A stretch of 64,000 nt of DNA from Chionoecetes opilio. Taxonomy: Eukaryota > Arthropoda > Malacostraca > Decapoda > Majidae. Numbering within the stretch: the stretch's first letter is position 1; each line of letters opens with the position of its first letter. The stretch lies in contig JACEEZ010002677.1 of assembly GCA_016584305.1 (NCBI GenBank), forward strand, positions 25,001 to 89,000. The letters are read 5' to 3'. The notes beneath the pieces were generated by a model, which was not told the DNA's origin, did no database searches, and saw only the letters and a program-made list of their open reading frames with translations. Made by a program: the position numbers and the translations under genes. Shown here in pieces: positions 43,790 to 53,821 of this stretch.

Positions 43790-45640
43790 TTTGGACTAGA
43801 ACTCTCCTGGAGAGAGAGACAAGGAGAGGTATGTCAGAAGTCTAACCTCTGATGCTGAGGATGTCGAGGGCAATTTGAACGCTAATGACCTCCGACCCGC
43901 CTACCGAGCCCTGAAGAAGCCGTTCCAAGTCTCCATCTTGGGCGAGTGCTATCCGAGTAACAGATGGGCGCCTCGTGTCGGACATGGATGGGCAGATGGC
44001 TCGTTGGGATGAGCACTTTGGGCAGTTGTTCACAGTGGACCCTCCAATTGGGCAGCTTCACACCACTGGATTACGGGCAGTGGATGCCGATCCTCCCATT
44101 GACGAAACCACACCCTCTCTTGACGAAGTCAGAGAGGCTGTAGCAAAGTTGAGGGGTGGAAAGGCAGCTGGTGTTTGTAATATTAGTGCGGAGCTCCTCA
44201 AAGCTGGGGGTGAGGCCATGATCCGCGGGCTGCATGCTGTCCTGACTGCCGTGTGACAATCAGGTACCATTCCTCCTGACTGGAAAAGGGGGCTGGTCGT
44301 CCCTATCTGGAAAGGGAAAGGGGACCGTCAGGACTGCAACAATTACTGCAGTATTACACTGCTCAGCATGCCAGCCAAGGTGCTTGCCCATCTATTATTG
44401 CTGACACGGATGCGCAGCTATCTGCTGATGATCAGAGACCTCAGCAGTTTGGGTTCACGCCTGGTAAGTCAACAACTGACCGTATCCTAGCGCTGCTTGT
44501 CCTGGTGGAACGCCGACGTGAGTTTCGACAGGGGATGCTTACAGGCAATGTTGATCTCAAGAAGGCATTTGACTCAGTGCATCGTGAGTCACTCTGGGAT
44601 CTTCTGCGATTTTGCGGGATTCCTGCAAGGACTATTGGTTTGATGACTGGTCTGTACTCTGGGACTGAGAGTGCTGTGAAGTGTGGGGGAGGTGTATTTC
44701 CTGTGAATACAGGAGTGAGGCAAGGGTGCGTCCTTGCCCCATCACTTTTCAGCGCTTGTATGGACTGGGTATTGGGCAAAGTTGTAGATCAAAGATATTG
44801 TGGAGCATCCCTCGGCAACACCAAGATCACTGATCTTATTTTTGCCAATGATGCAGTAATCTTTGCTGAGTCGTTGGAGGTCCTGGTGATGGCTCTCGAG
44901 GCGCTGCACGAGGAGGCAAAGCCTTTGGGATTTGAGGTCTCCTGGCTTAAGACCAAGGTCCAGGTGTTTGGAGGCTTACTAGATGAAGCAGTACAGTCTG
45001 TTCATGCGTGCGGTGAGGACATTGAGATCTTGGAAAGTTTTACATACCTTGGTAGCGCAGTCCATAATGATGGCAGGTCACGTCAAGAAGTCTTACGGCG
45101 GATTGGCATAGCCCACGGTGTTATGGACTCCCTCAGCGGGAGTATTTGGCGTTGTTGGTCTTCAAGTCGCTTGTGATCCCTGTCTTACTCAATGGATGTG
45201 AGACATGAACAGTGGACACTAAATAGCGACTCAAAGGCGAATCAATGCCTTTGTTAGTAAGTGTCTTCGCAGAATCATGGGATATCGCTGGGATGATTTA
45301 CGTGTCAAATCAGCGATTGCACCGTGAGACTGAATCGAGGCCTATTACCTGCATAGCCCGTCAGCGCCAACTTCGGCTATATGGGCATGTGGCACGCTAC
45401 CCTGAAACCGATCCTTCCCATCGGGTTGTATCTGTAAGAGACAATCCGGCGTGGAGGAGGCCAAGGGGACGCCCACAAGGCTCGTGGCTGGGGCAAGTTG
45501 ATGTTTCCTGCCGAGAGTTGCTTGGTATGGGAAAGGAGCCTGCATGGGGACTCGTGCACGGTGACCCCCGGGAGTGGCGTCGTAGGGTGGGTGAGGCGAC
45601 GCGCCCCCCGGCGTATGCCCCAAATCATTGATTGATTAAT
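43790..45640 (+). pseudogene. LINE endonuclease-RT ORF, decayed (FADD to FAND)
   Basis: Protein-like segments in order: ERYVRSLTSDAEDVEGNLNA (about 43830), SDMDGQMARWDEHFGQLFTV, EVREAVAKLRGGKAAGVCNI, DWKRGLVVPIWKGKGDRQDC, then 44505-45176 with NVDLKKAFDSVHRESLWDLL, NTGVRQGCVLAPSLFSACMD and the catalytic box FANDAVIF (44841-44864), where FADD is expected. The C-terminal part includes RQRQLRLYGHVARYPETDPS. A TGA at 44254-44256 replaces a usual tryptophan, and several frameshifts follow. It ends in GATTGATT. An inactive non-LTR element between exon 10 and the possible alternative exon. Confidence 0.92.
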
Positions 45641-45690
45641 GATGATGAGGAGGGTGGCATATATAATATATGGCATTTTTTTCTCCACAG

Positions 45691-45785
45691 AACAGATGTT
45701 GGCTGGACTGCAGGAACTTGACATATCTTTGCTGAGTCCGAGGGGCTTGCACTCCATCCTTCTGTATCCACCGGGAGGCATATGA
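45691..45785 (+). CDS. GPATCH2: Possible alternative last exon of the GPATCH2-like gene
   Basis: A strong acceptor TTTTTTTCTCCACAG precedes AACAGATG. Joined in phase 1 to exon 9 (43136), it would encode QMLAGLQELDISLLSPRGLH then SILLYPPGGI and stop at 45783-45785, skipping exon 10. The same segment could equally be a 3' UTR exon joined from 43616. The phase match has a one-in-three chance by itself, so this is a hypothesis. Confidence 0.35.
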
Positions 45786-46965
45786 GCTGGTACACAGGAC
45801 GATGATATTCCTCACAAGTGGAAGTTATGACCTAAGAGAGAGAGATTATGTTGAAGACAATTTGATATTTATGAAGAAGTGAAGTAAGGGCCTATCAGTC
45901 TTTTTCCCTGTGGTGGGTGGCTAGGAGGCGTGTGCTGTTCATAGTTCTGCCCAGTATTTATTGTAGACCTCTTGCCCGTTGAAGCAGACAGTGATGCGAG
46001 CCATAGTTCCTCATTAGCCTTAACACACCACTGTTGCAAATATTTCTTTCAGTGTAGGCACATTTTTACCTCGGCAAACCATGGTATTTGCTAGCTATTA
46101 CTCCCGCATTAGTTTCGGCCCTATTTCACAAGGATATTTTTAAGGGGGGAGAAATTGTTTTGATCATACATTGATTTAAAGATGATTTGTAAAGCGTTAG
46201 CCAACATTTTAAATGTTTTGTTTTGATGGAGTTCAAACATCATCCTATGAAGTAAAACCATGATGCTATAACTGACAGGCCACCTGTATTGCAGCGGTGA
46301 TCTCCCGTGTGTGGGTGACGTGCAAGGAAGTCACCGTGTGGTTACCATAGTAATATATTTATACTCTGATCCGTTGTGTGGCTGCATTAGATGCAGGGCA
46401 AGGTTTTGATGATCTAATGGTTTATAAAGGTCAGCAAGTATGGTGTGACCGGTGTTATTCTTTTGTGAATTATTCTATGGTTCAGTTACTGTTGAAGCTG
46501 TCCAGATTATTTTAATGAAGTAAGATATAGGTAGAAAAGTACAAATATTTTCACCAAGGTTCATGATTTTGACAAATATGATCATTATGATAATGCATAT
46601 TGTACTTATATAACTAAATGTATATTTATCAAATAGAGTCATTCAGACAAGTGATGAAAATGTGTTTCTTTTCAAGGTTGACACTTGACAATTCCTTCCG
46701 TTGTGATTGTTGATGCTCGATAGAAGTTTTACTGAAAATTGTGATTTTTGTGATTTTTTAAAGTTTGCAATCGGCCACAAGCTTTAACTCAATGGATGAA
46801 GAATTATTTGAGGGAGTCTGATATTGAGCTATAATTTTTGGTCATTGTGTTACCGGTAAAAAGTCGGGTACCATGTATTGAAAATTGAAGGAAAGTTCAT
46901 TGCATCTCTAAATTTCATGGTGGTGAATTTCAAACAGACACAAAATGTGAAATTGAGAACAGTTA
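45786..46965. other. Possible 3' UTR of the GPATCH2-like gene
   Basis: About 1.2 kb of non-repetitive AT-rich sequence after the possible last exon. No open frame with a recognisable product and no clear AATAAA signal were seen. Confidence 0.35.
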
Positions 46966-46969
46966 AAGG

Positions 46970-47055
46970 CAAGCCTCCAGGGCCTACCATCCCACCCCTG
47001 TAGCTCACTGCCTACATGCGCTATAGGCATAGGTGTATAAAAAAAAAAAAAAATA
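46970..47055 (+). mobile_element. SINE family B, 3' end only
   Basis: GCCTCCAGGGCCTACCATCC, CTGCCTACATGCGCTATAGG and then a poly(A): the common 3' end of family B. It pairs as a palindrome with the copy at 47160-47518. Confidence 0.85.
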
Positions 47056-47159
47056 TTTAAAAAAAACTGTCTTTGCCATGCCGAGTTACAGTAAAACCCT
47101 TATAACTCGGCACTGTATAACTCGGAATTTGATATAACTCTGCATGGCAAAGACAAAGT

Positions 47160-47518
47160 TGTTGTTGTTTTGTTTTTTTACACCTATGCCTATAGCACAT
47201 GTAGGCAGTGAGCTCCAGGGGTGGGATGGTAGGCCCTGGAGGTTCACTCGAGGGCTGTGATGGTTGGCCCTCGCCCGTGGTGGCGCAGGCAGGATTCTTA
47301 TAGTGACGCCTGTGATCAGAGGCTCATGCCGCCCCCTGTGTCCTCCCATGCACTCACAGTCGAAGGTAGAGTTAATGGACAGGGCATGTAGGTGTTCATA
47401 GGCTACTCGACGGTGCAGAAAGATTTCAAGTGGATTTATGGGTCTCACTCGGGATCGAACTCGGGTCTTCGAGAACGCCACCCGGTGACGCTAACCACTC
47501 TGCTACCGCCTCACCTAA
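47160..47518 (-). mobile_element. tRNA-derived SINE, family B, full-length copy
   Basis: On the minus strand: head GTGAGGCGGTAGCAGAGTGG then TTAGCGTCACC, B-box GAGTTCGATCC, body with AGAAATC/CTTTCTGCACCGTCGAGTAG and AGGCGTCACTATAAGAATCC, and end GCCTACCATCCCACCCCTGG followed by GCTATAGGCATAGGTGT and an A-rich tail. This is the best full-length family B copy in the window. Confidence 0.9.
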
Positions 47519-47701
47519 ACTGCATCTCATGGTTTTCACTCGGCATATCATGCCCTCACAACCTCTTCTGTGAACATGTAAACAGAAAGTTGGCAAAAAA
47601 TAATGTATCTCGGCATATTGAAGTTATAACTGCATCTCTTCGCTTACATCTGCATATCGTCAGTCGCATAAAGTAGTGTTTTTGTCCTTTTGACACTTTC
47701 C

Positions 47702-48258
47702 TGCAGGCTCAGGCTCTTCAATTTCATTCCCTTCCTGCTGGAGACACCCTTGCGTGATGGAGCTGACATCTTGAAATACAGTACTGTATGATGTAATCCC
47801 AAAACACGTAAAATAGGTGGCAAAGTAAAGCAAAGGTCGGGAACGAGCGTGTAGGCTGTCAGCTGAGCAGTGTTTATGTCGTCCAAGCACCGTCTTGGAT
47901 ACGAATTCAGTTTTTTGTCGAAATTGAAAAAGGATTGGTTTCTGCTTCAAAAACACAACAAACTTGGTAGGAGTCAAAATAATAATCAATGCAAAACATT
48001 GCAAACAATATCACAAAGTAGTATAACACACATTTCAGCAAGTGTTATTGGATGGGATTCGTAATCCAAGACGGTGCTTGGACGACAAAAACACGGCTCA
48101 GCCTACGCGCTGGTACCCGACCTTTGCTTTACTTTGCCACCTATTTTACGTGTTTTGGGATTACATCATACAGTACTGTATATCAAGATGTCAGCTCCAT
48201 CACGCAAGGGTGTCTCCAGCAGGAAGGGAATGAAATTGAAGAGCCTGAGCTTGCAGGA
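47702..48258. repeat. Inverted duplication inside the Tigger-like element
   Basis: Arms of about 200 bp (47702-47905 and 48056-48258), for example TGGAGACACCCTTGCGTGAT against ATCACGCAAGGGTGTCTCCA, with a spacer of about 150 bp. Each arm carries the start of the transposase frame, so two element halves lie head to head. Confidence 0.88.
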
Positions 48259-48360
48259 AAAGGTGAAAGTGCTGGCAAGGATGGATGCAGGTGCGTCCAT
48301 GTGTGCTATTTGTGCTGAGTTTGATATCAAATCCAGCACATTCTACCCGTTCACTGGTAA
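48189..48360 (+). pseudogene. Tigger/CENP-B-type transposase N-terminus
   Basis: The frame begins MSAPSRKGVSSRKGMKLKSL, then SLQEKVKVLARMDAGASMCA and ICAEFDIKSSTFYPF. This is the helix-turn-helix N-terminus of pogo/Tigger/CENP-B-like proteins ('SL.EK..VL..MDAG.S...IC.EF.I..STFY'). The rest, including the DDE domain, is absent. A second copy of the first residues lies on the minus strand at about 47772-47700. Confidence 0.85.
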
Positions 48361-48617
48361 GTGTACTTTTTATGCTTTTACACTACTGTATTTACATTTA
48401 TTTTTTTTTTTACCCATATCAGAGGGCATTGCATAACTCGGCACATTGAATAACTCGGCAAGGGCCAGAGCCCCTATCGTGCCGAGTTATAAGGCTATTA
48501 CTGTACACTACCCTCCCGAGTTTCGCGCTTGCTTTCTTCCGGAGGCATAGCGCGAAACTCGCGGATCGCGAAACTCGGGTATTAAAAACCCTGTAAAAAT
48601 GCTTATTTAGTCCGTTT

Positions 48618-48722
48618 TTTTTTTTTTTTTTTTTTTTTTTTTGGTGTGTGTGCCTACAGCGCCGTTAGGCAGTGACCTCCAGGGGTGGGATGATAGGCCC
48701 TGGAGGTTAACTTGAGGGCTGT
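48618..48722 (-). mobile_element. SINE family B, 3' end only, with poly(A)
   Basis: A T run of about 24 (the poly(A) on the minus strand), then GTGTGTGCCTACAGCGCCGT and GGGGTGGGATGATAGGCCCTGG. Truncated after about 80 bp of body. Confidence 0.85.
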
Positions 48723-48784
48723 GTACCTACCGTATTTTACAGCTTATAAGACTCACTTTTTCCCCAAAAAAATATCCTGAAAAT

Positions 48785-48880
48785 GCCCCAAGCCCCTGTC
48801 CACCCAGCAGTGAATGGGTACTGGGTGTTAGCCTAGGGTTTGTGACCCGCTTCCCGGGGTGGTGGCTTCGGCCAACACTA
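48785..48880 (+). mobile_element. SINE family D, body fragment
   Basis: AGCCCCTGTCCACCCAGCAG, TGAATGGGTACTGGGTGTTA and GACCCGCTTCCCGGGGTGGT, ending GCTTCGGCCAACACTA. Matches the body of the tRNA-headed SINE at 57750-57983 in opposite orientation. The preceding ACCGTATTTTACAGCTTATA then AGACTCACTTTTT (about 48728) resembles a common DNA-transposon terminus. Confidence 0.75.
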
Positions 48881-49318
48881 CGTAGAGAAGAGGAAGGAGG
48901 AGAGGAGCTTGAGATTGAGCTTGAGTTGGGAGTCACCCAGCGGATGCTGTTTTGGTGTGAGTGAGTGAGCTTGACACATATCTTGTCAGCTGATGGTTGT
49001 GTGACAGTGTTATACGACAATAACACTTGTCACAATGCCTTCCTCTCTTCTCTCCTGTCTCCTCCAGTACCTCCAGAAACCACAGTACCACACACGTCAT
49101 GGTTAATCACTTATAAAGGAGTATTTTGTGGTAAATAGTAAGGTAAGGTGCTACTTATTTCGAGGTGTTACCTATCTTATGCGACACCGGCTGTTCCTGT
49201 AGAGAAAAACACAAACAAATGGAAAAAAAACTAAGCAAAACTACATACAGCTATACTAAGCCTATTATTATACTATACTAAGCAGGAAGGAAGGAAGATG
49301 TGTCCCGTACGTCTCTTA

Positions 49319-49767
49319 TGGGAGGCGGTAGCAGAGTGGGTAGCGTCAAGATATATGTCAAGCTCGAGCACGAGCTTGACAGACGACCTACAAAGTGATG
49401 ATACTAAGCAAAAAAGGTCACAAGAAGAAGTCTCCGAGTGGCGTTCTCGGTGATCCGAGTTCGATCCTTGATGAGGGCTGTAAAATCCACTTTAAATCTT
49501 TCTCTGCACTGTTGAGTGGCCTAAGAACACCCACACGCTGCCCATTAGCTCTACCTTCGATTGCGAGTGCATCGGAGGATACAGGGGGCGGCATGAGCCT
49601 CTAATCACAGGCGTCACTATAGAAATTCTGTCTGCGCCACCACGGGCGAGGACCAACCATCACAGCCCTCAAGTTAATCTCCAGGGCCTACCATCCCACT
49701 CCTGGAGGTCACTGCCTAACGGCGCTGTAGGCGCACACACACACGCAAAAAAAAAAAAAAAAAAAAA
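49319..49767 (+). mobile_element. tRNA-derived SINE, family B, with internal insert
   Basis: Head GGGAGGCGGTAGCAGAGTGG then GTAGCGTCA; after an insert of about 80 bp it resumes with GAGTGGCGTTCTCGGTGATC and B-box GAGTTCGATCC. The complete body follows, and the end CTAACGGCGCTGTAGGCGCA, with a CA run and about 23 A. The insert contains AAGCTCGAGCACGAGCTT, a small palindrome. Confidence 0.88.
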
Positions 49768-49975
49768 GAAGCGAAACTCGGGGATATAATGCGCGAAAGT
49801 CGGGATGATAAGAATTTAGGACTCAGCGCGAAACTCGAGGATCGCGAAACTCGCATAGCGTGAAACTCGGGAGGGTAGTGTATATCAAATTCCGAGTTAT
49901 ACAGTGCCGAGTTATAAGGGTTTTACTGTAGTACTTGAAGATCTTTGGGCGTTTCTGATAGATTATTTTTGCGAT

Positions 49976-50152
49976 ATGCCACATGCATGCATCCTTTATG
50001 GGTGCAGCAAGACAGCTGTGCCTTTCCAGAAAAGTTTGCACACGTTTCCGACTGATACGACAACGTTAAATGTGTTGAAAAGATTAGTGCGGCGGACTAG
50101 GGCAGATTGGAACAGGAAGTTGAAATTTGCAAGGATTTGTAGTGATACACTC
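49976..50152 (+). pseudogene. THAP zinc-finger domain fragment
   Basis: Starting at an ATG, the frame reads MPHACILYGCSKTAVPFQKS, then LHTFPTDTTTLNVLKRLVRR and TRADWNRKLKFARICSD. This fits the THAP C2CH pattern: MPxxC start, C-x4-C, 'LHxFP', conserved tryptophan, 'ICSxH'. The sequence breaks off just before the expected histidine, where a CA-containing junction to the next LINE begins. THAP domains bind DNA and occur in host factors and in P-element-type transposases. Which one this was cannot be decided. Confidence 0.65.
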
Positions 50153-50890
50153 ACCACACACACACACATAAGTAAAGTGATGGAAATGGGCAGTAGCAAA
50201 AAGAGACAGAGAGGAAAGTATTTGATGGGAAATGAATGGATAATCAAAACAAAGGTCGAAAAAGATCTGGGAGTATGGATTAAGGACAATTTGTCACCAG
50301 AGAAGCATATAAACAAGATCACAGGAGATACATATCAGTTGCTGAGGAATATAAGAATGGCATTCAAATATCTGGATGAAGAGATGATCAAGAAATTGAT
50401 AACATCTTTGATTCGACCAAGGTTGGAATATGCGGCAGTGATTTGGTCACCACATAAAAAGAAGGATATAAGGAAGATTGAGAGAATACAAAGAGCAGCC
50501 ACAAAAATGGCTCCAAGCCTGAGAGATTTACCGTATGAAGAAATACTTTCAAGACTAAAACTCCCAACACTTGAGAAAAGAAGAGAAAGGGGAGATTTTA
50601 TAGCAGTGTACAGAGCCTCAATGGGTCTGGAAAAAATTGATAGAGAAGATCTGTTTGTGTGGGACGATAGAAGTACAAGAGGTCATGAGAAGAAATTGAA
50701 AAAGGACAACATGCAAGAGAGATATAAAAAAATACAGCTTCCCATATAGAAGCATAGAAGCCTGGAACAACCTTGATGCAAAAGTGATTAATGCAAGAAG
50801 TATTCAGGACTTCAAAGGCAAGCTGGATAATAGTAGATTTGGAGACGGGACAGTACGAGCATAGCTCTTTTCCTGTATGTTACAACTAGG
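50153..50890 (+). pseudogene. LINE ORF2 C-terminal fragment, family K, copy 2
   Basis: Encodes KVEKDLGVWIKDNLSPEKHI, LITSLIRPRLEYAAVIWSPH, RIQRAATKMAPSLRDLPYEE and LKLPTLEKRRERGDFIAVYR. After a frameshift in an A run near 50726 it continues with YRSIEAWNNLDAKVINARSI and GDGTVRA to a TAG at 50863-50865. Same family and region as 37465-38215. It ends TACAACTAGGTAAATGCACA and a CA run. Clearly 5'-truncated. Confidence 0.9.
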
Positions 50891-50897
50891 TAAATGC

Positions 50898-50931
50898 ACA
50901 CACACACACACACTCACTCACTCACTCACCG
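50898..50931. repeat. (CA)n and (CTCA)n microsatellite at the LINE 3' end
   Basis: CA run then ACTCACTCACTCACTC. Confidence 0.9.
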
Positions 50932-51029
50932 GATGCTGTTGTGTTTTCCTGACCTTTTCGACACCTCCACACAAACAGCGTCACCACCATCACTATCACC
51001 ACCAAGATTCCCACTCCCATGGCGTGAGG

Positions 51030-51065
51030 GCTCCAACCGGGGGGGGGGGGGGGGGGAGGGGGGGC
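51030..51065. repeat. Poly(G) tract
   Basis: Run of more than 20 G with one A interruption, beginning a strongly G-rich strand that continues into the 17-bp minisatellite. Confidence 0.93.
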
Positions 51066-51159
51066 GTGGCGGAGCGTTGACTGGGTGTGGGTGGGTGTGG
51101 TAGGAGACGGGGTGTATGGGGTGGACTGGGGTGTGGTAGGAAATGTGGTGGACTGGCGT

Positions 51160-53625
51160 GTAACATACTTGTGTAAGGGGTTGTTGTGTGTAAGGGGGTT
51201 GTTGTGTGTAAGGGGTTGTTGTGTGTAAGGGGGTTGTTGTGTGTAAGGGGTTGTTGTGTGTAAGGGTGTTGTGTGTAAGGGGTTGTTGTGTGTAAGGGTT
51301 GTTGTGTGTAAGGGGTTGTTGTGTAAGGGGTTGTTGTGTGTAAGGGGTTGTTGTGTGTAAGGGGTTGTTGTGTGTAAGGGGGTTGTTGTGTGTAAGGGGT
51401 TGTTGTGTGTAAGGGTGTTGTGTGTAAGGGGTTGTTGTGTGTAAGGGTGTGTTAGGGGTTGTGTGTAAGGGGTTGTTGTGTAAGGGGTTGTTGTGTGTAA
51501 GGGGGTTGTTGTATGTAAGGGGTTGTTGTGTGTAAGGGGTTGTTGTGTGTAAGGGGTTGTTGTGTGTAAGGGTTGTTGTGTGTAAGGGGTTGTTGTGTGT
51601 AAGGGGTTGTGTGTGTAAGGGGTTGTTGTGTGTAAGGGGTTGTTGTGTGTAAGGGGTTGTTGTGTGTAAGGGGTTGTTGTGTGTAAGGGGTTGTTGTGTG
51701 TAAGGGGTTGTTGTGTGTAAGGGGTTGTTGTGTAAGGGGTTGTTGTGTGTAAGGGGTTGTTGTGTGTAAGTGTTGTGTGTAGGGTTGTTGTTGTAAGGGG
51801 TTGTTGTGTGTAAGGGTTGTTGTGTGTAAGGGGTTGTTGTGTGTAAGGGGTTGTTGTGTGTAAGGGGTTGTTGTGTGTAAGGGTTGTTGTGTAGGGGTTG
51901 TGTGTAAGGGGTTGTTGTGTGTAAGGGGTTGTTGTGTGTAAGGGGTTGTTGTGTGTAAGGGGTTGTTGGGTAAGTGTTGTGTGTAAGGGGTTGTTGTGTG
52001 TAAGGGGGTTTTGTGTGTAAGGGGTTGTGTGTGTAAGGGGTTGTTGTGTGTAAGGGGGTTGTTGTGTGTAAGGGGTTGTTGTGTGTAAGGGGTTGTTGTG
52101 TGTAAGGGGTTGTTGTGTGTAAGGGGGTTGTTGTGTGTAAGGGGTTGTTGTGTGTAAGGGGTTGTTGTGTGTAAGGGGTTGTTGTGTGTAAGGGGTTGTT
52201 GTGTGTAAGGGGGTTGTTGTGTGTAAGGGGTTGTTGTGTGTAAGGGGTTGTTGTGTGTAAGGGGGTTGTTGTGTGTAGGGGTTGTTGTGTGTAAGGGGTT
52301 GTTGTGTGTAAGGGGGTTGTTGTGTGTAAGGGGTTGTTGTGTGTAAGGGGTTGTTGTGTGTAAGGGGTTGTTGTGTGTAAGGGGTTGTTGTGTGTAAGGG
52401 GTTGTTGTGTGTAAGGGGTTGTTGTGTGTAAGGGGTTGTGTGTGAAAGGGGTTGTTGTGTGTAAGGGTGTTGTGTGTAAGGGGTTGTTGTGTGTAAGGGG
52501 TTGTTGTGTGTAAGGGGTTGTTGTGTGTAAGGTGGTGTTGTTGTGTGTAAGGGGGTTGTTGTGTGTAAGGGGGTTGTTGTGTGTAGGGTTGTTGTGTGTA
52601 AGGGGTTGTGTGTAAGTGGGGTTGTTGTGTGTAAGGGGTGTTGTGTGTAAGGGGGTTGTTGTGTGTAAGTGGGTTGTTGTGTGTAAGGGGGTTGTGTTAA
52701 GGGGGTTGTTGTGTGTAAGGGGGTTGTTGTGTGTAAGGGGGTTGTTGTGTAAGGGGGTTGTTGTGTGTAAGGGGGTGTTGTGTGTAAGGGGTTGTGTGTG
52801 TAAGGGTGTTGTGTTGTAAGGGGGTTGTGTGTGTGTAAGGGGTTGTTGTGTAAGGGGTTGTTGTGTGTAAGGGGTTGTTGTGTGTAAGGGGTTGTTGTGT
52901 GTTGGGGTTGTGTGTAAGGGGTTGTTGTGTGTAAGGGGTTGTTGTGTGTAAGGGGTTGTTGTTGTGTGTAAGGGGTTGTTGTGTGTAAGGGGTTGTTGTG
53001 TGTTGGGGTTGTGTGTAAGGGGTTGTTGTGTGTAAGGGGTTGTTGTGTGTAAGGGGTTGTTGTTGTAAGGGGGTTGTTGTGTGTAAGGGGTTGTTGTGTG
53101 TAAGGGGTTTGTTGTGTGTAAGGGGTTGTGTGTGTGGGTTGTTGTGTGTAAGGGGTTGTTGTGTGTAAGGGGGTTGTTGTGTGTAAGGGGGTTGTTGTGA
53201 TAAGGGGTTGTTGTGTGTAAGGGGTTGTTGTGTGTAAGGGGTTGTTGTGTGTAAGGGGGTTGTGTGTAAGGGGTTGTTGTGTGTAAGGGGTTGTTGTGTG
53301 TAAGGGGGTTGTTGTGTGTAGGGGTTGTTGTGTGTAAGGGGTTGTTGTGTGTTAGGGGTTGTTGTGTGTAAGGGGTTGTTGTGTTAAGGGGTTGTTGTGT
53401 GGTTTAAGGGGGTTGTGTGTGTAGGGGTTGTTGTGTGTAAGGGGTTGTTGTGTGTAGGGGTTGTTGTGTGTAAGGGGTTGTGTGTAAGGGGGTTGTTGTG
53501 TGTTAGGGGTTGTTGTGTGTAAGGGGTTGTTGTGTGTAAAGGGGTTGTTGTGTGTAAGGGGGTTGTTGTGTGTAAGGGGTTGTTGTGTGTAAGGGGTTGT
53601 TGTGTGTAAGGGGTTGTTGTTGTTG
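51160..53625. repeat. 17-bp G-rich minisatellite, ~2.46 kb
   Basis: Unit TTGTTGTGTGTAAGGGG (variants with 3-5 G and with GTGTAA shortened), roughly 140-150 units. All G runs are on the plus strand. The right edge fades into GTTGTTGTTGTTG at 53605-53625 and joins a coding-like fragment in frame on the minus strand. Confidence 0.97.
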
Positions 53626-53821
53626 CCGCTAACATCTGTTCGTCCGCCTCGTATTCTGGTTCAAACATATAGGGTTGGGCTCCCATCACAATCTGAGGTT
53701 CGTTTTCCTCATATTATACGCGAGCAGCGTCATTTATTTCGGTCTCAGATTGAGCATCGTACTCTAGATCTGTAACACTGACAGATTCACTGTCTGACAC
53801 CGAAGTACAATCGCTCATCAT
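53626..53821 (-). pseudogene. Coding-like fragment (MGAQPYMFEPEYEADEQ)
   Basis: On the minus strand an ATG at 53821 opens MMSDCTSVSDSESVSVTDLE, then YDAQSETEINDAARV and an in-frame TAA (53716-53714). It resumes YEENEPQIVMGAQPYMFEPE then YEADEQMLAATTT before running into the minisatellite. 'PYMFEP' followed by acidic residues resembles the N-terminus of transposon-associated 'P2X7-like' proteins of invertebrates and fish. This is recalled family resemblance, not proof. Confidence 0.45.

Larger units (their letters stand above)
48506..49880. mobile_element. TA-flanked DNA element nested in the Tigger-like element
   Basis: 1375 bp with inverted termini CACTACCCTCCCGAGTTTCG / CGTGAAACTCGGGAGGGTAG plus TG, one mismatch in 22. 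TA lies on both sides (48504-48505, 49881-49882). Subterminal repeats of GCGAAACTCG(A/C)GGATCGCGAAACTCG occur at both ends. No transposase was recognised. It contains pieces of SINE families B and D, so it has itself been a target. Confidence 0.88.
47089..49928. mobile_element. Tigger/pogo-like element, ~2.84 kb composite
   Basis: Near-perfect inverted termini of about 48 bp: left CAGTAAAACCCTTATAACTC then GGCACTGTATAACTCGG, right the complement ending GTTATAAGGGTTTTACTG. TA lies on both sides (47087-47088, 49929-49930). Inside are transposase-related N-terminal sequence (about 48190-48350), an inverted duplication of it, SINEs, and a complete second TA-flanked element (48506-49880). A third, diverged copy of the right terminus lies at 48475-48503. 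Confidence 0.85.
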
